Part shown: piece after piece, positions 16,332-25,695 of the stretch | Layout: each line of letters opens with the position of its first letter | Position numbering within the stretch: position 1 is the first letter of the stretch | NCBI RefSeq assembly: GCF_010550245.1 | Contig: NZ_JAAGLU010000003.1 | Span: forward strand, 124,001-188,000 | Direction: 5' to 3' | Source of the DNA: Streptomyces sp. SID12501 | Lineage (GTDB): Bacteria; Actinomycetota; Actinomycetes; Streptomycetales; Streptomycetaceae | Length of the DNA stretch: 64,000 bases | Position numbers and translations under genes: made by a program | The notes under the pieces: model-generated | Seen by the model: only the letters and a program-made list of their open reading frames with translations | Told to the model about the DNA's origin: nothing | Databases searched by the model: none

Positions 16332-19300
16332 ATGTCGACTCTCACCCATGGACATGCCTCCGACCCCGCATCTCCCCGGCAGGGGCCTCCCCGGCCCACC
16401 CGCCGGGAGGTGACGCTGACGGACCGGTACGAGAAGCGCGACGGTGTCGCGTATATGTCGGGTCTGCAGGCGCTGGTCCGGCTGCCCCTGGAGCAGCGCC
16501 GCGTCGATCGGGCGAACGGGCTCGACACCCGGACCCTGGTCTCGGGCTACGAGGGTTCTCCCCTGGCCGGGTACGACCTGGAGCTGCACCGCAGGGCCGC
16601 GCTGCTGGACGAACACGGTGTGGTGTTCCGCCCGGGTGTCAACGAGGAGTTGGGGGCGACCGCGGTGCTGGGCTCCCAGCTGGTCTCGGTGGTCGGCGAG
16701 GCGACCTGTGACGGTGTGGTCGGCATCTGGTACGGCAAGGCTCCCGGTCTCGACCGGGCGACCGACGCCTTCCGGCACGGCAATCTCGGCGGTGCCGCGC
16801 CGACGGGCGGGGTCCTGGCGCTGGTCGGTGACGATTCCGTCGCCAAGTCGTCCACGGTGCCGAGCAGTTCGGAGATGGCGATGGCCGAGATCGGCATGAC
16901 CGTGCTGAGTCCCTGTGATGCCCAGGACATCCTCGAACTGGGCCTCCACGGCGTCGCGCTCTCCCGGTTCTGCGGACTGTGGACAGGACTGAAGCTCGCG
17001 ACCAACGTGGTCGACGGCGGGATGACCGTCGATCTGCACGCGCTCCACGTCGAGCCGGTGGTTCCGGACAACATCGTGGGCGGGCGGCCCTACGTCCACG
17101 AAGTGTCCGCCGACTTCCTCCAGCCCACCCTCGCGGGTCTGGAGCGGTCCCTGATGGACACGAGGCCGGAGCTGGCCCGGAGGTATGCCCGTGCCAACGG
17201 CCTGAACCGGATCGTCGGCGACCCCGCCGCGGCCATCGGCTTCGTGGCGCACGGCGCGACGTACCTGGACACGCTCCGGGCCCTGCGCCGTCTCGGGATC
17301 GATGTGCACCGGCCCGGTTCGGGTGTCCGCGTCCTCAAGCTCGGCATGATCTCTCCGCTCGAACCCCACGTCGTCCAGGAGTTCGCGGACGGCCTCGACG
17401 AGATCGTCGTGGTGGAGGAGAAGCGGGCCTTCGTGGAGCTGGCACTCAAGGACCTGCTCTACGGGCGTCCTGGCGCACCGGCCGTGTTCGGCAAGCGCGG
17501 CCCGGACGGCGGGCACCTGCTGCGCGCTGACGCGGACCTGCCGCCGGAGGTCATCGCCGAGGCGGTCGCCGCCCGGCTGGAGACGCGTCTGAAGGGGTTT
17601 TTCGCGCCGAGGAGTTCTCAGCCGGACGCGCGTGCGCGGCGCATGTTGCCGTTGCTGGCTCGCCAGCCGTACTTCTGCTCCGGCTGCCCGCACAACCGCT
17701 CGACACGGGTCCCCGACGGGTCCCTCGTCGGTGGTGGTATCGGCTGCTCGGGCCTGATCGTCCGTATGGACGAGGACCGGACGGGCGACGTGATCGGCCT
17801 GTGCCAGATGGGCGGTGAGGGGGTCGCGTGGGTCGGCCTCGCTCCGTTCGTCCAGGAGGACCACATCTTCCAGAACCTCGGTGACGGCACCTACCACCAC
17901 TCCGGAAGCCTCGCGGTGCGGGCCGCCGTCGCGGCCGGCGTGAACATCACGTACAAGCTGCTCTACAACAGCGCTGTCGCGATGACCGGAGGACAGCAGC
18001 CCGTCGGGGGCCTGTCCGTCCTGGACATGGTGCGAGAACTCCTCATCGAGGGGGTCGGGCGGGTCGTCATCACCACCGAAGCACCGGAGGGCTACCGCCG
18101 CGTACGGCTGCCCGCCGGTGTGGAGGTGCGGCATCGCGACCGGTTGATCGAGACGCAGGAGGAGTTGTCCCGCGTCGAGGGCGTGTCCGTGCTGATCCAC
18201 GACCAGGAATGTGCCACCGAGCTGCGGCGCAAGCGGAAGCGACAGCAGGTGGCCGATCCGGCCACCCGCGTCTTCGTCAACGAGCGGGTGTGCGAAGGGT
18301 GCGGCGACTGCGGGGCCAAGTCCAACTGCCTCTCGGTCCAGCCGGTGGAGACGGAGTTCGGACGCAAGACGCAGATCCACCAGTCGTCGTGCAACAAGGA
18401 CTACTCCTGCGTCGACGGCGACTGCCCCTCGTTCGTCGTGGTCCAGCCGGGCGAGGGCGGCGGACGCCGGAGCCCGGAGCCGCTGGCCGCCGACGTCTTT
18501 CCCGCGCCGCACGTCCAGGCACCCGTGGAGGGCTTCGGGCTGCGTATGACCGGTATCGGCGGCACCGGTGTCGTCACGACCGCACAGGTACTCGCCACGG
18601 CAGCGGTCATCGACGGCCACCACGTCCGTGGGCTCGACCAGTTGGGCATGGCGCAGAAGGGCGGCGCCGTGGTCTCCGACCTGCTCCTGTCGGAGAGCGG
18701 CGAACGGGGACCCAACAAGGTCGGGGCCGGTGAGTGCTCCCTGTACCTGGGCTGTGACCTGTTGGTCGCAGCGGCGGACAACAACCTCGCCATCACCTCC
18801 CCCGACCGCACGATCGCCGTCGTCTCCACCAGCGAGGTGCCGACGGGCGCCATGGTCACCCATGTGGAGGTGACGTTCCCGACCGCCGACCGGACCCTCG
18901 ATGTCATCGCCCGCCGGACCCGCGACCTGGTGTGCGTCGACGCCCGGGAGATCTGTGGCCGGCTGTTCGGGGACGACCAGTACGCCAACACCTTCCTGGT
19001 GGGGGCGGCCACACAGGCCGGCGCCCTGCCGATCGCTCCGGAGAGCATCGAGAAAGCCCTGGCCCTGAACGGCACCGCGGTCGAGCGCAACATCCAGGCG
19101 TTCCGCCGCGGCCGCCAGGCGGTCGCCGACCCCGAGGCCCTGAACCGCGCCGTGGCAGCCCCCGAGGCGACATCATCCTCGCCGAGCGCGGCGGCCGCAG
19201 CGATCGCCGGCCGGATCGGCGCCGGAACGGACACGGCGTTGGGCGCCCTAGTGGCCCGCCGGGTGCACGAGCTCATCGGGTACCAGAACGAGTCCTACGC

Positions 19301-19862
19301 GCGGGACTACGCCCAGGTGGTCCGGAAGGTGCGCGCCCGTGAGGAACTGGTCCTCGGCGCGGCCGGGGAGATCACCGAGGGAGTGGCAACCTTCCTCTTC
19401 AAGCTGATGGCCTACAAGGACGAGTACGAGGTGGCCAGGCTGAGCCTCGCCCCGGAACTCGGTGAGGTGATCACGGACCGGTTCGGGGCCGGCGCCACCT
19501 GGGCGTACAAGTTCCATCCGCCGGTGCTCAAGGCGTGGGGGATGAAGAACAAGATGACCCTGGGCCGGTGGGCGAAACCCGCGCTCGTGACCTTGCGCCG
19601 CATGCGCGCCCTGCGCGGTACGAAGCTGGACCCCTTCGGTATGGCCAGGGTGCGGCGCGTCGAGCGTGCGCTGATCGCCGAATACGTGGCCGGTGTCGAC
19701 CACGCGCTCGCGCGACTGACACCGGCGACCCGCGACGTGGTCCTGGAGCTGGTGAACCTCCCCGACCTGGTGCGCGGATACGAGGAGATCAAACTCGCCA
19801 ACGTGGAGCTCTACCGCAGCCGCCTGACAACCCTCATGGCGTCCCTCGACGCCCAACCGTGA
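16332..19862 (+). CDS. Fused indolepyruvate:ferredoxin oxidoreductase
   Basis: A 1176-residue single-chain 2-oxoacid:ferredoxin oxidoreductase that decarboxylates aryl pyruvates (indolepyruvate, phenylpyruvate, 4-hydroxyphenylpyruvate) to aryl-acetyl-CoA. The order is: pyrimidine-binding part (GYEGSPLAGYD), TPP domain near 440-600 (CSGCPHNRSTRVP, GGEGVAWVG), an iron-sulphur region near 650-700 (ERVCEGCGDCG, SSCNKDYSC), a gamma domain near 737 (GIGGTGVVTTAQVLA) and a C-terminal DUF6537 part. The start ATG follows GGGGA ten bases upstream. Archaea split this enzyme into IorA and IorB; the one-chain form is known from aerobic bacteria. The SDR gene follows 30 bases downstream on the same strand and is probably cotranscribed. 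Confidence 0.92.
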   Translation: MSTLTHGHASDPASPRQGPPRPTRREVTLTDRYEKRDGVAYMSGLQALVRLPLEQRRVDRANGLDTRTLVSGYEGSPLAGYDLELHRRAALLDEHGVVFRPGVNEELGATAVLGSQLVSVVGEATCDGVVGIWYGKAPGLDRATDAFRHGNLGGAAPTGGVLALVGDDSVAKSSTVPSSSEMAMAEIGMTVLSPCDAQDILELGLHGVALSRFCGLWTGLKLATNVVDGGMTVDLHALHVEPVVPDNIVGGRPYVHEVSADFLQPTLAGLERSLMDTRPELARRYARANGLNRIVGDPAAAIGFVAHGATYLDTLRALRRLGIDVHRPGSGVRVLKLGMISPLEPHVVQEFADGLDEIVVVEEKRAFVELALKDLLYGRPGAPAVFGKRGPDGGHLLRADADLPPEVIAEAVAARLETRLKGFFAPRSSQPDARARRMLPLLARQPYFCSGCPHNRSTRVPDGSLVGGGIGCSGLIVRMDEDRTGDVIGLCQMGGEGVAWVGLAPFVQEDHIFQNLGDGTYHHSGSLAVRAAVAAGVNITYKLLYNSAVAMTGGQQPVGGLSVLDMVRELLIEGVGRVVITTEAPEGYRRVRLPAGVEVRHRDRLIETQEELSRVEGVSVLIHDQECATELRRKRKRQQVADPATRVFVNERVCEGCGDCGAKSNCLSVQPVETEFGRKTQIHQSSCNKDYSCVDGDCPSFVVVQPGEGGGRRSPEPLAADVFPAPHVQAPVEGFGLRMTGIGGTGVVTTAQVLATAAVIDGHHVRGLDQLGMAQKGGAVVSDLLLSESGERGPNKVGAGECSLYLGCDLLVAAADNNLAITSPDRTIAVVSTSEVPTGAMVTHVEVTFPTADRTLDVIARRTRDLVCVDAREICGRLFGDDQYANTFLVGAATQAGALPIAPESIEKALALNGTAVERNIQAFRRGRQAVADPEALNRAVAAPEATSSSPSAAAAAIAGRIGAGTDTALGALVARRVHELIGYQNESYARDYAQVVRKVRAREELVLGAAGEITEGVATFLFKLMAYKDEYEVARLSLAPELGEVITDRFGAGATWAYKFHPPVLKAWGMKNKMTLGRWAKPALVTLRRMRALRGTKLDPFGMARVRRVERALIAEYVAGVDHALARLTPATRDVVLELVNLPDLVRGYEEIKLANVELYRSRLTTLMASLDAQP

Positions 19863-19892
19863 GCCATGTCCCGTACGAGAGAAAGAACCACC

Positions 19893-20750
19893 ATGTCCAC
19901 TGACATCGCACCGGGTGCCCTCAAAGGGCGAACCCTGCTCATCTCGGGCGGCAGCCGCGGCATCGGGCAGGCGATCGCGGTCGCCGCGGCCCGCCTGGGT
20001 GCCAACGTCACGGTTCTGGCCAAGACCGACCGCCCGCACCCGACCCTGCCGGGGACGGTCCACACCGCCGTCGAGGCGATAGAGGAGGCCGGCGGGCGCG
20101 GCCTCGCCGTCGTGGGTGACGTCCGGGACGAGGAATCGGTGGCCGAAGCGGTACGGCGAACGGTCGAGGTCTTCGGCGCGATCGACATCTGCGTGAACAA
20201 CGCCAGTGCCCTGGCGCTCCAGAGCAGCGAGGATCTGCCGGTCAAGAAGTTCGACCTCATGCAGCAGATCCAGCTGCGCGGCACGTTCCTGCTCACCCGC
20301 GCCGCCCTTCCGTACCTGCGCCGGTCCGGCTCGGCCCACATCCTCAGCCTGGCACCGCCGCTCAACCTCTCCCCGAAGTGGCTCGGCGCGCACCCGGCCT
20401 ACACGACCGCCAAATACGGCATGACCCTCCTGACGCTGGGCTGGGCGGCCGAATACGCGCAGGCCGGAGTCCGTGCCAACACCCTGTGGCCGGAGTCGAC
20501 CATCGCGACCTCCGCGGTGCGCAACCTCCTGGGCGGTGAGGCGGCCATGCGCAAGGCGCGGGACCCGCAGATCATGGCCGACGCCGCGGTACGCGTCCTG
20601 ACGGCCTCGCCCGCCCCGACCGGCAGGACGTTCCTCGACGTCGAGGTGCTGCGCGAGGCCGGTACGGCGGATCTCTCCGGGTACGGGGCCCCGGACGGGA
20701 TCGAGTACGACATCTTCGTCGACGAGCCGACGAGCCGACGGGTTGACTGA
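19893..20750 (+). CDS. Short-chain dehydrogenase/reductase (HSDL2-like)
   Basis: A 285-residue SDR with the Rossmann motif SGGSRGIGQA near residues 21-30, NNAS near 108, and catalytic Tyr/Lys in YTTAK near 170. The tail (WPESTIATSAVRNL) is typical of the HSDL2/AtuG-like branch, which works on acyl or terpenoid substrates. It lies just after the indolepyruvate oxidoreductase, suggesting one transcript. ATG 19893 is chosen because GAAAG lies seven bases upstream; ATG 19866 would add nine residues. It converges on leuD with only four bases between the stops and no terminator. The substrate cannot be inferred from sequence. Confidence 0.85.
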   Translation: MSTDIAPGALKGRTLLISGGSRGIGQAIAVAAARLGANVTVLAKTDRPHPTLPGTVHTAVEAIEEAGGRGLAVVGDVRDEESVAEAVRRTVEVFGAIDICVNNASALALQSSEDLPVKKFDLMQQIQLRGTFLLTRAALPYLRRSGSAHILSLAPPLNLSPKWLGAHPAYTTAKYGMTLLTLGWAAEYAQAGVRANTLWPESTIATSAVRNLLGGEAAMRKARDPQIMADAAVRVLTASPAPTGRTFLDVEVLREAGTADLSGYGAPDGIEYDIFVDEPTSRRVD

Positions 20751-20754
20751 ACGA

Positions 20755-21360
20755 CTACCTGGGTCCGACCGGAAGGGCGGTCGGCAGCCAGGCCGACCGC
20801 CGGGCCTCGTAGGCGTCGATGTCGGCGCGGTGGCGCTCGGTCAGACCGATGTCGTCGAGCCCGTTGAGGAGGCGCCAGCGGGTGTAGTCCTCCATCTGGA
20901 ACGGCAGCGCCCTGTCCCCGTACCGGACCTCCCGCTCCGTGAGGTCGACGGTCACCGGCAGGGTGGGGTCGGCCTCGGTGGCTTCCCACAGCGCCTCGAC
21001 CTCACGCTGGGGCAGGACGACGGCGAGCAGACCGGCCTTGGTGCAGTTGGTGCGGAAGATGTCCCCGAACCGGGCGCTGACGACCACGCGGAAGCCGCCG
21101 TCGAGCAGCGCCCACACGGCGTGCTCCCGGGAGGATCCGATGCCGAAGTCGGGCCCGGCGACGAGGATCGAGGCGGTGGCGTACCGCGGCTGGTTGAGTA
21201 CGAAGTCCGGGTCGCTCCTGCGCCAGTCGACGAACAGCCCGTCCTCGAACCCGGTGCGGGTGATCCGCTTGAGGTACTCGGCCGGGATGATCTGGTCGGT
21301 GTCGACGTCGGAGTGGCGCAGCGGGGCCGCGGTGCCGGTGTGTGTGGTGAATGCTTCCAT
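20755..21360 (-). CDS. leuD: 3-isopropylmalate dehydratase small subunit-like protein
   Basis: A 201-residue LeuD-type swivel domain. [16 protein letters not shown] and the [13 protein letters not shown] substrate loop are intact. It should pair with the LeuC-like subunit encoded just upstream to move a hydroxyl between adjacent carbons of a malate-type acid through a cis-alkene. ATG 21360 has GGAG ten bases upstream; a GTG overlapping the leuC stop has no spacing. It is the last gene of the minus-strand operon. As the set lacks leuA and sits with a homogentisate dioxygenase, a catabolic role is more likely than leucine synthesis. The symbol names the family, not the proven substrate. Confidence 0.88.
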   Translation of the reverse strand: MEAFTTHTGTAAPLRHSDVDTDQIIPAEYLKRITRTGFEDGLFVDWRRSDPDFVLNQPRYATASILVAGPDFGIGSSREHAVWALLDGGFRVVVSARFGDIFRTNCTKAGLLAVVLPQREVEALWEATEADPTLPVTVDLTEREVRYGDRALPFQMEDYTRWRLLNGLDDIGLTERHRADIDAYEARRSAWLPTALPVGPR

Positions 21361-21365
21361 CGGGC

Positions 21366-22799
21366 TCACGCTCCGGGAGGGGTCGGGGTGCCGGCCAGGT
21401 CGGCCGGGGCGGCCGGGGCGGCCAGCCGTCCGGTCAGCGCCGTGGCGGCGGCGACCGCAGGGGACACCAGGTGGGTGCGTCCGCCCTTGCCCTGGCGGCC
21501 CCTGAAGTTGCGGTTGGTGGTGGAGGCCGCCCGCTCACCGGGCGCCAGCCGGTCGGCGTTCATGGCCAGGCACATGGAACATCCGGCACCCCGCCACTCG
21601 GCTCCCGCCTCGATGAACACCCGGTCGAGCCCCTCGGCCTCGGCCTGGAGCCCGACCTGCACGGATCCGGGAACGACCAGCATGCGCGTGTCCGGGTCGA
21701 TCCTCCGTCCCCGCAACAGCTCGGCGGCCACCCGCAGATCCTCGATCCGCCCGTTGGTACACGACCCGAGGAAGACCGTGTCCACCTCGATGTCGCGCAG
21801 CGGGGTTCCGGCCGTCAGGCCCATGTACGCCAGCGCCGACTCGGCGGCCCGCCGCTCGCTCTCGTCGGCGAGGTCGGCCGGGTCCGGCACCGTTGCGGAG
21901 ATCGGCAGGGCCTGACCGGGGTTGGTGCCCCAGGTGACGTACGGCGTCACGGACGAGGCGTCGATGTGCACCTCGCGGTCGAAGACGGCTCCCTCGTCGG
22001 TGCGCAGGGTCTTCCAGTACGCGAGGGCGGCGTCCCAGTCGGCGCCCCGCGGCGCGTGCGGTCGGCCCTTCACGTAGTCGAACGTGGTCCGGTCGGGGGC
22101 GATCATTCCGGCGCGGGCGCCGGCTTCGATCGACATGTTGCACACCGTCATCCGGGCTTCCATGGACAGTGCCTCGATCGCGGCGCCGCGGTATTCGATG
22201 ATGTGCTCACGCCCTCCCGCGGTGCCGATCCGCGCGATGACGGCGAGGATCAGGTCCTTCGCCGAGGCGCCCGGCGGCAGTTCGCCGTCGACGGTCACCG
22301 CCATCTGCTTCGGCCGGTACTGCGGCAACGTCTGCGTGGCCAGCACGTGCTCGACCTCGCTGGTGCCGATGCCGAACGCGAGCGCCCCGAACGCGCCGTG
22401 CGTCGAGGTGTGGCTGTCGCCGCACACGATCGCCATGCCCGGCAGGGTGAGGCCCAGCTGTGGCCCGATGACATGCACGATGCCCTGGTCGCGGTCACCG
22501 AGCGGGGCCTCGCGGATGCCGAACGCGGCCGTGTTGCGCCGCAGCGCCTCCACCTGGGCCCGGCCCACGGGGTCGGCGATCGGTGCGAGGAGGTCCGTCG
22601 TCGGCACGTTGTGGTCCTCGGTCGCCATCGTCAGGTCCGGCCGGCGGACCGTGCGCCCCGCGGCGCGCAGACCGTCGAAGGCCTGCGCACTGGTCCCTTC
22701 GTGCACGAGGTGGAGATCGATGTAGAGCAGGTCGGGTTCACCGTCCGCGCTGCGCACGACATGGGCGTCGTAGACCTTCTCGGCGAGGGTCTTCGGCAT
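21366..22799 (-). CDS. leuC: 3-isopropylmalate dehydratase large subunit-like protein
   Basis: A 477-residue aconitase-family protein, the usual length for LeuC. It starts [15 protein letters not shown]. Motifs include [20 protein letters not shown] and the three cluster cysteines in GSCTNGR and GCSMC, so a 4Fe-4S centre should form. It looks close to the housekeeping actinobacterial LeuC rather than to the divergent homoaconitase class. It lies four bases after the SRPBCC gene and six before leuD, so the three are surely cotranscribed. Its company (hmgA, hydrolase, acetoacetyl-CoA synthetase nearby) suggests that it works in a degradation pathway. See the finding on the leuCDB-hmgA operon. 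Confidence 0.92.
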   Translation of the reverse strand: MPKTLAEKVYDAHVVRSADGEPDLLYIDLHLVHEGTSAQAFDGLRAAGRTVRRPDLTMATEDHNVPTTDLLAPIADPVGRAQVEALRRNTAAFGIREAPLGDRDQGIVHVIGPQLGLTLPGMAIVCGDSHTSTHGAFGALAFGIGTSEVEHVLATQTLPQYRPKQMAVTVDGELPPGASAKDLILAVIARIGTAGGREHIIEYRGAAIEALSMEARMTVCNMSIEAGARAGMIAPDRTTFDYVKGRPHAPRGADWDAALAYWKTLRTDEGAVFDREVHIDASSVTPYVTWGTNPGQALPISATVPDPADLADESERRAAESALAYMGLTAGTPLRDIEVDTVFLGSCTNGRIEDLRVAAELLRGRRIDPDTRMLVVPGSVQVGLQAEAEGLDRVFIEAGAEWRGAGCSMCLAMNADRLAPGERAASTTNRNFRGRQGKGGRTHLVSPAVAAATALTGRLAAPAAPADLAGTPTPPGA

Positions 22800-22802
22800 G
22801 AG

Positions 22803-23240
22803 TCAGTCCCTTCTCCCGGCACGCACCGCCTGCTCCAGGCGGTGCGTGCGGTCCAGGGCACGTCCCGCGAGGGCCATCAGCGGTTCGGCGAGGTCGATAC
22901 CGTTGTCGGAGGTTGCGGTCACGACCCACTCGACGGAGGTACGCCCGGCCGCCGACCCCGGCCGCAACCGGATCGTGCCGCTCAGGTTCTCGACCGGGAC
23001 GGCGCTGCCACTCACGATGGTGTAAGCGATCACGTGGTCATGGTCGTCCAGAGCGTCGAGCCGCTCGCACACCACATGGCCGTCGGGGTAGGTGATGGTG
23101 CGGACGGCCCCGGAACCGTCGCCTTCGAGGGTGCAACCGATCTCGGGGATCCAACGGCCCAGGCCGCCGAAGTTTCCGACCAGGGACCATACGTCATCGA
23201 TCTCGGCGCGGATCTCACGGGCCATTCGCAGAAGCTCCAT
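22803..23240 (-). CDS. SRPBCC (START/polyketide-cyclase-like) family protein
   Basis: A 145-residue single-domain protein with the helix-grip pattern: ARE-IRAEIDDVWSLVGNFGGLGRWIPEI at the start, GAVRTITYPDGHVVCERLD in the middle and a long C-terminal helix (DLAEPLMALAGRALDRTHRL). Members bind hydrophobic ligands and some act as cyclases, hydrolases or carriers. A strong GGAGG lies before the ATG at 23240. The gene start overlaps the leuB-like 3' end by 26 bases and leuC starts four bases after its stop, so it is translationally embedded in the operon and probably handles an intermediate of the same pathway. No catalytic residue can be assigned. Confidence 0.8.
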   Translation of the reverse strand: MELLRMAREIRAEIDDVWSLVGNFGGLGRWIPEIGCTLEGDGSGAVRTITYPDGHVVCERLDALDDHDHVIAYTIVSGSAVPVENLSGTIRLRPGSAAGRTSVEWVVTATSDNGIDLAEPLMALAGRALDRTHRLEQAVRAGRRD

Positions 23241-24366
23241 TGGTTCTGCCTCCTTCGCTGTTCGTCGTCGTGCCCGGCGCACTGTCCGCGCGCAGGTTGG
23301 CCGCGATCGCCCGCACCATGTCGGCCGTGCCGAGGTCTCCCCCGATGTCGCGCGTGCGTGCTCCCGCGCCGAGTGCCGTCTCGACGGCCTTCTCCAGCTC
23401 GGACGCCAACGTGGGTGATGCCAGCGAGTACCGCAGTGCCAGCGCGAGGCTGAGCACCGTTCCGACGGGATTGGCGATGCCCTGGCCGGCGATGTCCGGG
23501 GCGGTGCCGGAGACCGACTCGTACAGGCCGGGCGCCGAGCCGTCGGCGGGCGGCCCGGCCAGCGTCGCGGATGCCAGCATGCCGATGGAGCCGACGACCA
23601 TCGCGGCGCTGTCCGAGAGGATGTCACCGAAGGTGTTCTCCGTCAGGATCACGTCGAACTGGCCCGGGCGGCGGACCAGTTGCATCGCGCAGTTGTCCAC
23701 GTACATGTGGGTGAGTTCCACGTCGGGGTACTGCCTGCCGAGGGAGGTCACCACGTCGCGCCACAGGCTGCCCGTCGCCAGGACGTTCGCCTTGTCGACG
23801 GAGCACAGGCGACTCCTGCGGCTCCGGGCTAGTTCGAACGCCACGAGGGCGATCCGTTCTATCTCGTCGCTGGTGTACACCAGGCTGTCGACCGCCCGCC
23901 GCCGGTCTCCGATGGTCTCGATGCCCTGCGGGCGACCGAAGTAGAGACCTCCGAGGAGTTCCCTGACGATGACCATGTCCACGTCGCGAACGACCTCCCG
24001 CTTGAGCGGCGAGAACTCCTCCAGTGCCGGATACGTGGCGACCGGTCTGAGGTTGGCGTAGCCGCCGAGGCCCTTGCGGAGCTTGAGCACACACGGCTCC
24101 GGCCGGTCCGCCCTGGGCAGTCGCGCGTACTCCTCGGTGCTCTCCGCGCCGAACAGGACCGCGCTGCTGGCAGCCGCGAGGGCCAGCGTCTCATCGCTGA
24201 TCGTGGCTCCCTCGGCGGCGAAGGCCCGGTAGCCCGCGGGTCGTTCGCGGATCTCGATCCGCGGGTCCGTCCGCTCCGCCAGCCACGCGAAGATCGGCTC
24301 CATCGCGCCGAAGATCTCGGGCCCGATTCCGTCTCCGGGAAGCAGCAGCAGCGTTGGAGCGCTCAT
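23215..24366 (-). CDS. leuB: 3-isopropylmalate dehydrogenase-like beta-decarboxylating dehydrogenase
   Basis: A 383-residue member of the isopropylmalate/isocitrate/tartrate dehydrogenase family, which oxidises a 2-hydroxyacid with loss of the beta-carboxylate. Motifs are LLLPGDGIGPEI, the Arg-rich substrate loop PEPCVLKLRK, VRELLGGLYFGRP, the catalytic Lys in CSVDKANV, and ILTENTFGDILSD. The RELxGGxYFG signature and the E-V-L residues of the specificity helix are isopropylmalate-type, not the REN-EGEYSG form of D-malate/tartrate enzymes, so a substrate with an alkyl-like side chain is favoured. About 25 C-terminal residues rich in Gly/Asn/Ser are extra. The open frame continues upstream of 24366, but this ATG begins the family homology. 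Confidence 0.88.
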   Translation of the reverse strand: MSAPTLLLLPGDGIGPEIFGAMEPIFAWLAERTDPRIEIRERPAGYRAFAAEGATISDETLALAAASSAVLFGAESTEEYARLPRADRPEPCVLKLRKGLGGYANLRPVATYPALEEFSPLKREVVRDVDMVIVRELLGGLYFGRPQGIETIGDRRRAVDSLVYTSDEIERIALVAFELARSRRSRLCSVDKANVLATGSLWRDVVTSLGRQYPDVELTHMYVDNCAMQLVRRPGQFDVILTENTFGDILSDSAAMVVGSIGMLASATLAGPPADGSAPGLYESVSGTAPDIAGQGIANPVGTVLSLALALRYSLASPTLASELEKAVETALGAGARTRDIGGDLGTADMVRAIAANLRADSAPGTTTNSEGGRTNGASANGP

Positions 24367-24440
24367 CCTCGTCCTCGTCCTCGTCCTCTGGTTTCCGTGT
24401 TCACACGCTCGGTACCGCGCCGTCCGGGTGTCCGGGCCGG

Positions 24441-25622
24441 TCAGGCACCACGCCACGAGCTGAGATAGGAGCCGTTCTCGCAGGCGAGCGCCGCCTCGCC
24501 CACCTCCAGGGGCTGGAAGGTGTCGATCATGACGGCCCACATGTCGCGCATCTCGATGACGCCCGGCTGGTAGGCCGCGACGGCCCTCTCCAGTTCCCCT
24601 GCGCGAGGGCCGTGCGTGAAGCCGCCGGGGTGCCAGGTGATCGCGCCGGCGTTGATGCCGTGACCGGATCGGGCTCCGCCCGCCGCTTCGGTCCAGAAGA
24701 GCAGTTCGTCGGAGTCCACGTTGGTGTGAGCACCCGGGACGGGCACGGCATCGGGGTGGTATTCGGTCGCGTGCGGCACCGCGGCGCACACGACGAAGCC
24801 CGGAGCCTCGAACGCCTGGAAGTTGGTCGGCGGCTGGTGGAGACGGTTGGTGTACGGCTGGAACTCCGCCATGTCGAAGGCGTAGGGGTAGAGACACCCG
24901 TCCCATCCGACGACGTCGAACGGGTGGTTGGCGTACGTGTATCGGGTGCCGCCGTGCCGGTGGCGGACGTACACGTCCACGTCGCCGCCCTCGTCCACGA
25001 CGAAGGGCTCCGCGGGCGCCCGCAGGTCGCGTTCGTTGTAGGGCGAGTGCTCCAGGAACTGGCCCTGGTCCGAGAGATAGCGGCGCGGGGTACGAACGCT
25101 TCCCCGCGCCTCACTGATCAGCAGACGCAGGGGTTCCTCACCGACGGGCACCACCCGGTGGATGACAGCCCTGGGCATCACCACGAAGTCGAGTGCGCCG
25201 ACCTCGAGAACGCCGAACACGGTCTCCACCCGCGCCTGCCCCGACTCCACGAAGTACAGCTCGTCACCCGAGACGTTGCGGTACAGCGGGCTGGGACGGT
25301 CGGCGACGACGTAGCTGACCCGCAGGTCGGAGTTGGCCGCCAGCAGGCGGCGGCTGAGGACCGCGTCGCCGCCCTGGTCGAGCTTGTGGGTGTACAGGAG
25401 CCGGGGCACGAGCGGGTTGTTCGGCCGGGACTCCTGGTCGGGCAGCTCCCACGTGTCGATGGACACCACGTCGGTCGGCGCGTTGTTGTGGTACAGGATC
25501 GCGAAGTCGGAGGAGAAACCCTCCTTGCCGATCTCTTCTTCGCGGTACAGGCGGCCTTCTGGGCTGCGGAACTGCACGTGGCGCTTGGGGGGAAGCGCTC
25601 CTACGGCACGGTAGAACGGCAC
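24441..25622 (-). CDS. hmgA: Homogentisate 1,2-dioxygenase
   Basis: A 393-residue cupin dioxygenase that opens homogentisate (2,5-dihydroxyphenylacetate) to maleylacetoacetate with a mononuclear Fe(II). The metal-site region is intact: HTNVDSDELLFW supplies the His and Glu side and HPGGFTHGP the last His. GTG at 25622 has GAGG six bases upstream. It is the second gene of the operon, after the alpha/beta hydrolase and before leuB. No maleylacetoacetate isomerase lies next to it, and the only FAH-type gene is 13.5 kb away in another operon. The enzyme could also use a substituted homogentisate. Confidence 0.9.
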   Translation of the reverse strand: MPFYRAVGALPPKRHVQFRSPEGRLYREEEIGKEGFSSDFAILYHNNAPTDVVSIDTWELPDQESRPNNPLVPRLLYTHKLDQGGDAVLSRRLLAANSDLRVSYVVADRPSPLYRNVSGDELYFVESGQARVETVFGVLEVGALDFVVMPRAVIHRVVPVGEEPLRLLISEARGSVRTPRRYLSDQGQFLEHSPYNERDLRAPAEPFVVDEGGDVDVYVRHRHGGTRYTYANHPFDVVGWDGCLYPYAFDMAEFQPYTNRLHQPPTNFQAFEAPGFVVCAAVPHATEYHPDAVPVPGAHTNVDSDELLFWTEAAGGARSGHGINAGAITWHPGGFTHGPRAGELERAVAAYQPGVIEMRDMWAVMIDTFQPLEVGEAALACENGSYLSSWRGA

Positions 25623-25695
25623 TGTTTACCTCATTTCCGGGGCCTGGGCACAGGGACGACGCGGTCACAGGGACGACGCGGTCACAGAGCCACGG

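Noticed and set aside
24367..24906. N-terminal extension of the leuB-like gene
   Set aside because: The open frame continues antisense over the hmgA 3' end, but homology begins exactly at the ATG at 24366.
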